From JBCDBH01 sp039184055 (GTDB taxonomy: Bacteria > Acidobacteriota > Thermoanaerobaculia > Multivoradales > J023), in contig JBCDBH010000144.1 of the NCBI GenBank assembly GCA_039184055.1, positions 1 to 13,736 of the forward strand: a DNA stretch of 13,736 nucleotides, read 5' to 3'. The translations under genes were made by a program, and so were the position numbers. Below the pieces are notes generated by a model. The model saw only the letters and a list, made by a program, of their open reading frames with translations. It made no database searches and was not told the DNA's origin. Of the stretch, positions 7,801 to 13,736 are shown one piece after another (positions within the stretch are counted from its first letter, which is position 1; every line of letters begins with the position of its first letter).

Positions 7801-7933
7801 ACACCTACGGACCCGCAAGCTCGCGCAGCCACGCGCGCTAGTCGAGCTGGTGTCGGAGCTGTCGGCCTCACCTCGCATCGACCAGGACCCTCGCTGGCAT
7901 CGTTTTCTCGCCATCCTCGGAGAATTGCCATGA
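4874..7933 (+). CDS. MFS-like membrane protein fused to a spermidine-synthase-like domain, with C-terminal helical region
   Basis: Integral membrane protein of 1019 residues. About 13 hydrophobic segments fill residues 17-453 in two halves that begin alike (SGFSALVYQLVWT at 26-38; SGLVGMAYEVYWT at 251-263), as in fused MFS/spermidine-synthase proteins. A Rossmann methyltransferase-like domain follows (about 475-690): glycine loop IGFGAG (541-546), acidic strand end DVAEIEP (560-566), NDAR (594-597) and ISQPSHPW (611-618). True aminopropyltransferases have a catalytic Asp near the last motif; here it is Ser-Gln-Pro, so polyamine synthesis is unlikely. Residues about 700-1019 are Leu/Ala/Arg-rich and helical, perhaps TPR-like. 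The ATG at 4874 is preferred over an in-frame TTG at 4826 because hydrophobic segment 1 follows it directly; neither has a clear ribosome-binding site. The stop overlaps the next gene by ATGA. Role unknown, probably in the cell envelope. Confidence 0.85.
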   Translation: MADPISLTDSRAFLDRSVVAVLFVLSGFSALVYQLVWTQQFALVFGATATATAAVLAAYMFGLGAGAALIARSIHRIRRPVLWYAALEVGIALSALLVAPALDLTRDAHIALARAIELEGLASALFFLVFSFVIVGIPTAMMGATLPLLVRFWVVTERQISRGVATLYMVNTLGAAAGTLAAGFVLIPRLGLGMTIWVAVAINLFVAGLAWLWFRHRGGVDLETEPDHTTSTDKPALDRLAVVMFVLIGGSGLVGMAYEVYWTRVLSHPLGGSLYAFAIMLAAFLVGIALGALLAGTPRWSRRASWGGFGVAQLGIAICALGAVHGLDHEMVGRFVERAGLSPGALALIGVTLLPGAILLGVSFPLAVRAVASDVSTAAASSGRVYACNTAGTIIGSVLCGFWLLPSFRFDGTLATLLVISAVLAGIAFTVAGGRWRVGTALATLGVLAVFVWPPPTPWSLLGRSALAEPMAAEEVTYLGVGRSTTVMLQDLDGEQRLTTDGLPESSIQIDGSRPARYTIARWLAMLPATARPEADRALVIGFGAGITSSALPANVTRIDVAEIEPEVIRANRTLSDWRLDDPLADPRLELILNDARNVLTTGETRYDLIISQPSHPWTLGAASLFTAELYAIAKDRLSDDGVFLQWTGLRFVDLGLLRTQIATLNEHFAYVEAVRPPPGGALLLLASDRPIALEKGLVASWQRYEDDWRRAGVEAPGGVLLGRWLDAETTREISADAEVSTDYRNLLMIRSPWILGRQRDDPFAELDRHDVVRDWQGSRDDLYPLRAMLRFRQFDRARLALQSIDDASLRRVAQGLWDLERGNRQQALLVLADEGLTGTARLEALAARLEHHAARPTGIPTSLLESVGEFPALATVADAWRLLRLGEVASVAAIDADLAAIGAEHPIYPMARRLRIAWRQRTGTPELARQALVLQEPHILLLGGSGPRPLIQRAQLAWMADDVDVLLATLLELGGHLRTRKLAQPRALVELVSELSASPRIDQDPRWHRFLAILGELP

Positions 7934-9537
7934 CGTGCTCGATCGATCGGTACATCCTGCCGCTGCTCATGATCCTGCTCATGGCTGGTCTCGCCACGGC
8001 CGAGACGCCCGCTGCTTCCTATCGCATACAGATCGACGACGACGCGCTCGCATCCTGGATCGAGTTTCGGGGTAACGCGCCTTTTCTTCGGGGCACGAGC
8101 GCGATCGATGGGCTGATCCTGGTCGCGAGTCTGGCTCGTCACGCCGAAGCCACGGGGCTCGACCGGCACCTACCCGTGCGTCTCGATTGGGACCGAGAAG
8201 AAGGCGCGGCGGCACAAAAGCGCTTGCGCAAATACGTCGCCGATCAGGTGACGGTGAGCGCCGAGGAGATTGCCGCCTACCGCGCCGAGAACCCGCGCAA
8301 AGATTTGCCCCAGCGTATCCGTGTGCGCAATCTCTTTCGTCGACTCCCGGATGACCCGACGGCCCGAGAAGCGGTGTGGCGTGACATGCGGAGCTACCGT
8401 CAACAGGTGATCGACGGGGCCGATTTCACCGAGCTCGCGCGGCGGCATTCGGAATCGGAAACCCGTTGGCGCGGTGGCCTGCTCGGCAATGTCCGTCCGG
8501 GCATGTTCGGCGCTGCGTTCGACGAGATCATCGGCCAGCTTGAAGAGGGTGAGGTCTCCGAGATCCTCGAAACACGTGGCGGCCTGACACTTCTTTACTG
8601 CGACCGCATCCTGCCTCCGGTGGTGTGGTCGGAAGACGAGCGCAAGCAGCGCGCCGAGAATCGCGTCTGGAAAGCGAAATTCGATCCACGATGGCAGGCG
8701 CTGCTCGACCAGCTTGCCGAGCTGGCTCGCTTGCGGATCGAGTGGCCGACCGAGAGTCCGCCGAAAGAGCAAGTCGTGGTTCGTTATACCGGTGGCATGC
8801 TGAACGTCGAAGCAGTCGAACGGCTCACCGGCTGGTCGGCGTGGGGGAGCGCGCCACCCCCGCGTGTCGAACAGGCGATCGAGAGCTTTGCCCTGGGCCG
8901 AGCGGCTCTCCTTCACGAAGCCGAGCTCGGGCTCGAGATCGACGCAACCACTCGCGAGCATCTCGAGTGGCGTCGGCGTCAGCTCCTCGCCAGCTATCAG
9001 CTGGCGGCCTGGGTCGACGATTCATTCGTCGAGCCGACCGAAGCCGAGATCGCTCAGCGCTTCGATCGCCATCGACAGCGATACACAATCAACGAGGCGT
9101 ATCGAATCAGGCTGATGCAATTGCCTCGAGACACCCCCGATGCGGCTCGCGCCAACGACCATGCGGCGACGATCCTGGCCGCGATTCGGTCAGGGGAGAC
9201 GAGCTTCGAACGCGCCGCCGAGGAACATTCCAAGCATCCATCGGCGGCAAACGGTGGCGCTGTCGGGTTGATCTCCAAAACGAGATTGGCTTCCCGGCTC
9301 GGTCTCGATCTCAATCAGGCGTTGACCATGCTCGAGGTGGGGGAGGTCAGCGAGCTGGTGACCACCGACACCGGGATCTGGATCCTGCGGATCGACAGCA
9401 TCGAGCCGGCGCGCCGGGCGACCCTCGACGAAGCCCGCGCCACCCTTCGCAACGAGCTGATCGACGAGCGGCTCGAAACGTTGCGTACCGACGCCGCCGA
9501 TCGTTGGCTCGCCGGTCTCGAGATCGAGTACAACTGA
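7930..9537 (+). CDS. Exported protein with two parvulin-type (PpiC) domains
   Basis: Periplasmic foldase or chaperone of the SurA/PpiD/PrsA kind, 535 residues. The ATG at 7930 overlaps the previous stop as ATGA, has GGAGA at 7919-7923, and opens a signal peptide with likely cleavage after LATA (residue 24). There is no lipobox Cys. Parvulin domain 1 (about 128-228) shows FTELARRHSESET, GGLLGNVRPGMF and LEEGEVSEILETRGG. Domain 2 (about 390-491) shows FERAAEEHSKHPSAANGG, AVGLISK and LEVGEVSELVTTDTG. The two His positions conserved in active parvulins are replaced: domain 1 has Asn134 and Thr220, and domain 2 has Arg near 394 and Trp484. A holdase or binding role is therefore likelier than proline isomerisation, by inference. 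Helical segments between and after the domains resemble SurA chaperone parts. Translationally coupled to the membrane fusion gene, and convergent with a related lipoprotein. Confidence 0.88.
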   Translation: MTCSIDRYILPLLMILLMAGLATAETPAASYRIQIDDDALASWIEFRGNAPFLRGTSAIDGLILVASLARHAEATGLDRHLPVRLDWDREEGAAAQKRLRKYVADQVTVSAEEIAAYRAENPRKDLPQRIRVRNLFRRLPDDPTAREAVWRDMRSYRQQVIDGADFTELARRHSESETRWRGGLLGNVRPGMFGAAFDEIIGQLEEGEVSEILETRGGLTLLYCDRILPPVVWSEDERKQRAENRVWKAKFDPRWQALLDQLAELARLRIEWPTESPPKEQVVVRYTGGMLNVEAVERLTGWSAWGSAPPPRVEQAIESFALGRAALLHEAELGLEIDATTREHLEWRRRQLLASYQLAAWVDDSFVEPTEAEIAQRFDRHRQRYTINEAYRIRLMQLPRDTPDAARANDHAATILAAIRSGETSFERAAEEHSKHPSAANGGAVGLISKTRLASRLGLDLNQALTMLEVGEVSELVTTDTGIWILRIDSIEPARRATLDEARATLRNELIDERLETLRTDAADRWLAGLEIEYN

Positions 9538-9581
9538 CTTTCCGCGCCGTAACCGGCGGGTTGGTGAGAGATGTGGGTCGC

Positions 9582-11258
9582 CTATTCGAGTCGGGCGAGT
9601 AGGCGGGCGCTTTGCGCCAAGGCGTCGCGGTCGAGTCGGAAGCCGTTGTCGGCGAGCAGCTCGTCACGAAACTCGCGGTAGAGCTCCTGGCTAGAGAGAC
9701 TCAGATAGTCGTCGAGAACCTCGCGACGCACGGTTTCGAAAGGGCGTGGCTCGGCATCGAAACGGTCGTCGAGCCGAAAGAGAAGGATCGCCCCGTCGAA
9801 GCTGAACGGTGGCGAATGCTGGCCTGGAGCGAGCGCGAACGCGAATTGCACCGCCCGCGGCCCTTGGGCACGGAGCTGGGAGATCGACTGTCGCTCCCGC
9901 GTCTCGATCACGCCACCGTTCGAACCCGCGAGTTCCTCGAGCGTGCTCGTTCCAGCGTCGAGCCGTGAGCGTGCCGCTTCGAGACGCGCCATGTCACTCG
10001 AATCGATCCCTTCGATCGGAAAGCGCGCTCGGGTGATCGAGACGCGAACCGGCTCGCTGAACCGGCCGACATTGCGCTCGTAGTGCGCCTCGAGCCGAGC
10101 CGTATCGTCGGCGATTCGATTGCGTAGGGTCTGATCGAGGAAGAGCTCGATCACGACTCGGTCGCGTTCCTGCTGAATCTCTTCGTTGTCGAGCGCTTCG
10201 GGCGCGACTCCGTACTGCAGCAGGATTTCCTGGTAGTACGTCTCACGGAGCAAACGCCTGGCGAAATCGTCGTTCGAGCCGCGACGGGTCGCCTGCTGAC
10301 CGAGGCGGCCGAATTCGTCGAGCCGAAACTCGACTTCACCGACTCGAAAGAGCACCGGTGGCGGCGGCGAGGTCGATTCGAGCAGCTCATCGAAATAGCT
10401 GTCCGGTAGCGGCTCCTCACCACGTTCGCCGAGCAGCCGTAGCGCCTCGTCGCGGAGACGTTCTTCACGCTGGACGAGCATGAGCTCGCGAAGAATCATC
10501 GGACCGACCTCGTCGAGCTCGAGCTCACGCGCCGGAAACACGTCCGAAACAAAGAAGAGATGCCCACCGTCGGCGGTGAAGATCGGCGCGCTCGGGACGG
10601 CTTCTTCGAGACTGAAGATCACCGAATCGAGATCGTTCGAGTACTGGCCCTCTGTCACCTCACCGAGAACGCCTTGGTTGTGCCGGGTTTCCGAGTCGGA
10701 GTGCTCACGCGCCAGGAGACCGAAGTTCTCTCCGTCGAGCACCCGCTGACGCAAGGCTTCGAGCTCTTCTCGAACCGCCTTGCGATCGCGATCGGCGTCA
10801 TAGCGCCGGAAGATATGGAGCACCCGGCGTCGTTCCGGTCGATCGAAGCGCTCACGTTCAGCCCCGAAATACGCTTCGAGATCGTCCCGATCGATCTCCG
10901 GTGCTGGGGGCAGTCGCTCCAGGGTCACACGTGCCGCCGCCCGTCGCTTGATCTCGCGCAGACGACGTTCGATCTGCTCGTCATCGACCTGGGCCCGCGC
11001 CAGGATGATCTCGTCGACCGCGATCCGTCGGACCAAGGCTTCGAGCTGGTCGGGCTCGTCGAGATCGATCTCCCACACCACGTCGGTGGCGGTGGCGGCG
11101 AGCACACGATCGAGCTCCGCCACGGTCACGGCGCCATCGCGATAGGTGGCGATCGCGGTGTCGACCACCGATTCCGTCGAGGGTGTCGACTGACATGAAA
11201 CGACCGTGAACGCCACGAGCCAAACCAGGACGACGGTTGCGATACGTCGGAGCGTCAT
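9582..11258 (-). CDS. Double-parvulin (PpiC/SurA-like) lipoprotein
   Basis: Predicted lipoprotein of 558 residues. The signal MTLRRIATVVLVWLVAF ends in lipobox VVSC, giving lipidated Cys22. Residues 60-120 form a SurA/PrsA-like helical N-terminal part. Parvulin domain 1 (about 143-243) has LLAREHSDSETRHNQG and VLGEVTEGQY and keeps both expected histidines: His148 in LHIF and His233 in GGHLFF. It may therefore be an active peptidyl-prolyl isomerase. Domain 2 (about 403-497) is degenerate, with SITRARF in place of the His-Ile-Leu start and DGAILLF at the end. Domain 1 resembles domain 1 of the convergent 7930-9537 product (LAR-HSxSETR), suggesting common origin. The ATG overlaps the sulfatase-like stop by ATGA, with GGAG (11267-11270) 8 nt upstream. 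Likely assists folding or export of envelope proteins; the client is unknown. Confidence 0.88.
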   Translation of the reverse strand: MTLRRIATVVLVWLVAFTVVSCQSTPSTESVVDTAIATYRDGAVTVAELDRVLAATATDVVWEIDLDEPDQLEALVRRIAVDEIILARAQVDDEQIERRLREIKRRAAARVTLERLPPAPEIDRDDLEAYFGAERERFDRPERRRVLHIFRRYDADRDRKAVREELEALRQRVLDGENFGLLAREHSDSETRHNQGVLGEVTEGQYSNDLDSVIFSLEEAVPSAPIFTADGGHLFFVSDVFPARELELDEVGPMILRELMLVQREERLRDEALRLLGERGEEPLPDSYFDELLESTSPPPPVLFRVGEVEFRLDEFGRLGQQATRRGSNDDFARRLLRETYYQEILLQYGVAPEALDNEEIQQERDRVVIELFLDQTLRNRIADDTARLEAHYERNVGRFSEPVRVSITRARFPIEGIDSSDMARLEAARSRLDAGTSTLEELAGSNGGVIETRERQSISQLRAQGPRAVQFAFALAPGQHSPPFSFDGAILLFRLDDRFDAEPRPFETVRREVLDDYLSLSSQELYREFRDELLADNGFRLDRDALAQSARLLARLE

Positions 11259-13387
11259 AGATCGAGCTCCAACGCCCGGGCGGCGATCTCGGTATGGTCG
11301 CTGCCCGGCGCCCGCGCCGCCAATGCGAGATAGTGCTCGATCGCTTCGTCTTCTTGATCGAGAGACACCAAGATCTCGACCAGCGCCGAACGCGCCTTGT
11401 GGTAGTCCGGGTCCAAGGTCACGGCGCGTCGGAAGTGCTCGATCGCTGCTTCGGGTTCGCTGTTGTTGGTCAGGAAGACCGCGTAGTTGAAGTGGCCACG
11501 AGGAAAGAACGGGTGATCTTCGAGCGTTCGTTCGAGCTCGACGCGCGCCTCGTCGGTGTAGCCTGCTTCGGCGAGCACCACGGCGAGATCGAGCCGGGCG
11601 GGCACGAAATCCGGATCTTCCTCGAGCGCGGCGCGCAGATGACGTTCGTGCTGCACCTTGTCACCGGCCTGACGATAGAGATCGGCGATCCACTGTTGCC
11701 CGACGGCGGAGCGCTGCAGCGCTTGGGAGTCGCGCAGGGTCTCGAGCGCCGCTCGGCTGTCACCCTTGGCGATGTAGAGGTTGCCCTTCGCCTCGAGCAC
11801 CTTGAAACGAGGCGGCACCACGGCATCGCGGGGAATCGACTCGAGGATCTCGAGCGCGCGATCGAAACGCCCCAACCGGGATTCGACCAGGGCCAAGAGA
11901 TCGAGGTAGTGGCCATTGTCCGGGTCGAGCCTCAGCAGCCGCTCGAGCACCTCCCGACTGTCGAGCCAGTTGTTGTCGAACATCAGCTGCTTGGCATGGC
12001 TGTACATGCTGATGGTCACCGCGCGATCCTGTGGCGGATCACCATCGTCACGCAGCTCTTCGGTGATCTGGCCGACCGTGGCTCGGCTCGGTTGGAGATA
12101 GCCGAGCGCCATCAGTCGCTGCGCGGTTTCATCGTCGATCGCGACCGAGGCATCGAGCCCATCGACGGCGTACCGATCGAGATAGCTCTCTAGGTTGCTC
12201 TTCAGCCGAGCCGCATCGTCGGGTCGTTCGGCGATCAAATCGTCGAGCTCGCGCGGATCCGCGGCGATGTCGAAAAGCTCGGGACGCGGGCCGTGTATGT
12301 ACTTGAGCTCGTCGACATAGAGGGCTCGGAGCTCACCCCATTCGTGGTTGATCCGTGGTGACAAGGTCTCGGCGTAGATCACCCGATCGGTCAGGGGCGT
12401 GCCTTCGGGATTCAGATGACGCACCAGGCTCTGGCCTTGAATATCGTCGGGAACGTCGATGTTCAGCCATTCGAGCACGGTGGGGAAGATGTCGACCAGG
12501 CCGACGCGCGCGGCGATGCGCTGGTTGCTCGGCACGCCGGTCGGGGGCTTGATCACCAAGGGGATGTGCAGCGTCGAGTTGTAGGCCAGCAAGGAGTGCG
12601 TGGACTCGTTGTGCTCGCCCATGCCCTCACCATGATCGGCGGTGACGACGATGATCGTTCGTTCATAGACCCCGGCGTCGCGTAGCTTGGCGATCAAGGC
12701 ACCGAGCGCTTCGTCGGCGTAGGCGATCTCACCGGCGTAGAGATCGTGGGCAAAGCGCTGGTTGTAGGGCGACGGTGGCGTATGGGGGAAATGCGGATCG
12801 AAATAGTGCGCCCAGAGAAAAAACGGCCGATCGACGTGGTCTTCGAGCCATGGGAAGAGGGCGGCATTGACCTGACCTGCCGGACGCTCGTCGAAGTAGA
12901 GCTCCCGCTTGGGGATGACGCGCTCACCATAATAGTCCTCGACCGGTGCCGTGATGTGATCGTCGAAAAACTCGAAACCCTGATGGATCCCGAACCTGGA
13001 AAGCAAGGGAAACGAGCCGATCGCCGCACCGGTGGCGTAGCCCTCGGCTTGCAAAATCTCGGCGAGGGTGGTCTGGGTGCCGCCGAGCTCGAAGAGCCCG
13101 TTGTCACGCACACCGTGCGCAAACGGCACCTTGCCGGTCATCAGGCTGCTGTGTGACGGCAGGGTGATCGGCACGGGCGAGATCGCCTGTTCGAACACCA
13201 GGCTGTCTCGAGCGAGCTCGTTCAGATTGGGGGTGGGTGCCGGTCCGTCGTAAAGGTCGAGATAGTCGGCGCGGGTGGTGTCGAAGGTGACGATCACCAC
13301 ATTGAGCGGTGGCTCGGAGGCACACCCAGTCCACAGACAGGAGAGCAGGAAGAAAACGGGGATGAAGAAGAGACGAGACCGTGTCAT
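11255..13387 (-). CDS. Sulfatase-fold / TPR lipoprotein with Thr in the nucleophile position
   Basis: Alkaline-phosphatase-superfamily protein of 710 residues anchored outside the inner membrane. The ATG at 13387 opens MTRSRLFFIPVFFLLSC; Cys17 (LLSC) or Cys22 (WTGC) could be lipidated. The sulfatase-like domain (about 28-410) has metal ligands in TFDTTRADYL (Asp36) and TADHGEGMGEH (Asp251, His252), and His residues in HYFDPHFPHTPP (194-205). The signature ITLPSHSSLMTG (74-85) has Thr75 where formylglycine sulfatases have Cys or Ser, so this is probably not a classical sulfatase. Thr nucleophiles occur in LtaS-like phosphoglycerol transferases and NPP phosphodiesterases. Residues about 455-705 hold TPR-type repeats (ALEILESIPRD, AAIEHFRRAVTLDPDYHKA). 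A GTG at 13435 would add 16 residues, but they overlap a terminator-like hairpin and spoil the signal peptide. Coupled to the following parvulin lipoprotein gene. Confidence 0.88.
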   Translation of the reverse strand: MTRSRLFFIPVFFLLSCLWTGCASEPPLNVVIVTFDTTRADYLDLYDGPAPTPNLNELARDSLVFEQAISPVPITLPSHSSLMTGKVPFAHGVRDNGLFELGGTQTTLAEILQAEGYATGAAIGSFPLLSRFGIHQGFEFFDDHITAPVEDYYGERVIPKRELYFDERPAGQVNAALFPWLEDHVDRPFFLWAHYFDPHFPHTPPSPYNQRFAHDLYAGEIAYADEALGALIAKLRDAGVYERTIIVVTADHGEGMGEHNESTHSLLAYNSTLHIPLVIKPPTGVPSNQRIAARVGLVDIFPTVLEWLNIDVPDDIQGQSLVRHLNPEGTPLTDRVIYAETLSPRINHEWGELRALYVDELKYIHGPRPELFDIAADPRELDDLIAERPDDAARLKSNLESYLDRYAVDGLDASVAIDDETAQRLMALGYLQPSRATVGQITEELRDDGDPPQDRAVTISMYSHAKQLMFDNNWLDSREVLERLLRLDPDNGHYLDLLALVESRLGRFDRALEILESIPRDAVVPPRFKVLEAKGNLYIAKGDSRAALETLRDSQALQRSAVGQQWIADLYRQAGDKVQHERHLRAALEEDPDFVPARLDLAVVLAEAGYTDEARVELERTLEDHPFFPRGHFNYAVFLTNNSEPEAAIEHFRRAVTLDPDYHKARSALVEILVSLDQEDEAIEHYLALAARAPGSDHTEIAARALELDL

Positions 13388-13406
13388 CGGGTTGGCCACA
13401 TACAAA

Positions 13407-13430
13407 ACGACTCCTCGTACGAGGAGTCGT
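13407..13430 (-). terminator. Perfect 24-bp palindrome followed by TTTT: intrinsic terminator of the edge gene
   Basis: ACGACTCCTCGT is followed directly by its reverse complement. Folded, it gives a stem of about 10 bp with a GTAC loop. On the - strand the stem runs into TTTTG, so the orientation suits the gene ending at 13454. On the + strand no T-run follows. The T-tract is short, so termination may be partial and let some transcription enter the sulfatase-like gene. Confidence 0.65.
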
Positions 13431-13435
13431 CTCAC

Positions 13436-13452
13436 CGCGGATCGGATCCGCG
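13436..13452 (-). terminator. First of two tandem hairpins after the edge gene
   Basis: CGCGGAT and ATCCGCG pair perfectly as a 7-bp GC-rich stem around a 3-nt loop, starting 1 nt after the TAA of the edge gene and 5 nt before the larger palindrome. It has no T-tract of its own. It probably works with the second hairpin to end transcription or protect the 3' end. Confidence 0.45.
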
Positions 13453-13453
13453 C

Positions 13454-13736
13454 TTAGTCCTCGCCGTCCGTTTGCTCGATGGTGAAATCCATCAGTTCGA
13501 CCGGGGTCGAGACGTTGCCGCTGACGCGAAAGATCATATTGCGGCTCATGATCGTGGTGAGCATCGAGCCCATGGCGCCATCGTTGAGGCTGATGCCGTG
13601 AAAGCCCTGGCTGCCAGTGGTTCCGGAATCGGCTGCCAACGCGGTATTCGAGTTGAACTGCCAGATGCCAGCGAGAAAGGTGCCGTTCATATAGACGTTG
13701 TCCGTTCCCATCCCGGTGCTGACGTTCAGAGTGTTC
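13454..13736 (-). CDS. C-terminal part of an unrecognised, possibly extracellular protein (truncated by window end)
   Basis: The frame is open to the right edge; at least 8 codons (N-T-L-N-V-S-T-G) precede the Met at 13711, so this is the last 93 or more residues of a longer protein, not an 85-residue gene. The visible part is rich in Asn, Ser, Thr, Gly and Met (MGTDNVYMNGTFLAG; FHGISLNDGAMGSM; MIFRVSGNVSTPVEL), has no charged helices, and ends in an acidic tail, EQTDGED. This composition suits a beta-sandwich of a secreted or surface protein, such as a carbohydrate-binding or laminin-G-like fold, but no family is recognised. The segment TPVELMDFTIE faintly recalls the PVEL-x-x-F stretch near the end of many secreted proteins. 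It is separated from the next gene by two hairpins. Confidence 0.6.
   Translation of the reverse strand, partial: NTLNVSTGMGTDNVYMNGTFLAGIWQFNSNTALAADSGTTGSQGFHGISLNDGAMGSMLTTIMSRNMIFRVSGNVSTPVELMDFTIEQTDGED

Noticed and set aside
7747..7929. Upstream ATG extension (61 residues) of the + strand parvulin protein
   Set aside because: It overlaps the end of the membrane fusion gene in another frame. The ATG at 7930 has a ribosome-binding site, an ATGA coupling and a proper signal peptide.
9538..9581. Possible bidirectional terminator between the two convergent parvulin genes
   Set aside because: Only a 5-bp stem (CGCCG/CGGCG) is present and no T-run follows on either strand.
10560..11198. + strand open frame (212 codons) opposite the parvulin lipoprotein gene
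   Set aside because: No domain, signal or ribosome-binding site; it is a shadow of a gene with a clear lipobox and parvulin motifs.
11294..12193. + strand open frame (299 codons) opposite the TPR region of the sulfatase-like gene
   Set aside because: It is antisense to recognisable TPR repeats and has no features of its own.

Overview
High-GC bacterial DNA with dense coding and short intergenic gaps. Predicted lipoproteins with lipobox cysteines and exported parvulin-type foldases point to a Gram-negative cell envelope. The combination of membrane-fused spermidine-synthase-like proteins and sulfatase-TPR lipoproteins made me think of Acidobacteriota-type genomes. The peptidase and the duplicated secreted protein also resemble proteobacterial families, so the phylum is a low-confidence guess.

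Left part (1-2659, + strand): the 3' portion of an S9 prolyl-oligopeptidase-type peptidase (start outside the window), followed 1 bp later by a classical SDR oxidoreductase. The SDR converges with a MarR-type regulator on the - strand; their stop codons overlap in a shared CTAG.

Regulatory hub (2656-4790): the MarR protein carries an unusual C-terminal Cys/His cluster. It is divergent from a secreted protein built of two tandem copies of one domain. The MarR promoter has a perfect 13-bp inverted repeat, TATCGAGTCGATA, between its -35 and -10 boxes. A degenerate copy lies just upstream of the secreted-protein gene. This looks like an autoregulated regulator with a divergent target.

Right part (4874-13387): two two-gene operons point at each other. 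The + operon encodes a polytopic MFS-like/spermidine-synthase-like fusion with a C-terminal helical region, overlapping by ATGA an exported double-parvulin protein. The - operon encodes a sulfatase-fold/TPR lipoprotein with Thr in the nucleophile position, overlapping by ATGA a double-parvulin lipoprotein. The layout is mirror-like: each operon has an envelope enzyme-like protein with a C-terminal helical part, followed by a translationally coupled double-parvulin protein. The parvulin proteins are similar to each other, but only one of the four parvulin domains keeps both active-site histidine positions. I infer a paired envelope assembly or chaperone system; its substrate is unknown.

Right edge (13388-13736): the C-terminal end of an unrecognised, possibly extracellular protein on the - strand, closed by two consecutive hairpins, the second followed by TTTT. 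These hairpins occupy nearly all the space upstream of the sulfatase start. No tRNA, rRNA, CRISPR array, insertion sequence or phage gene was seen.
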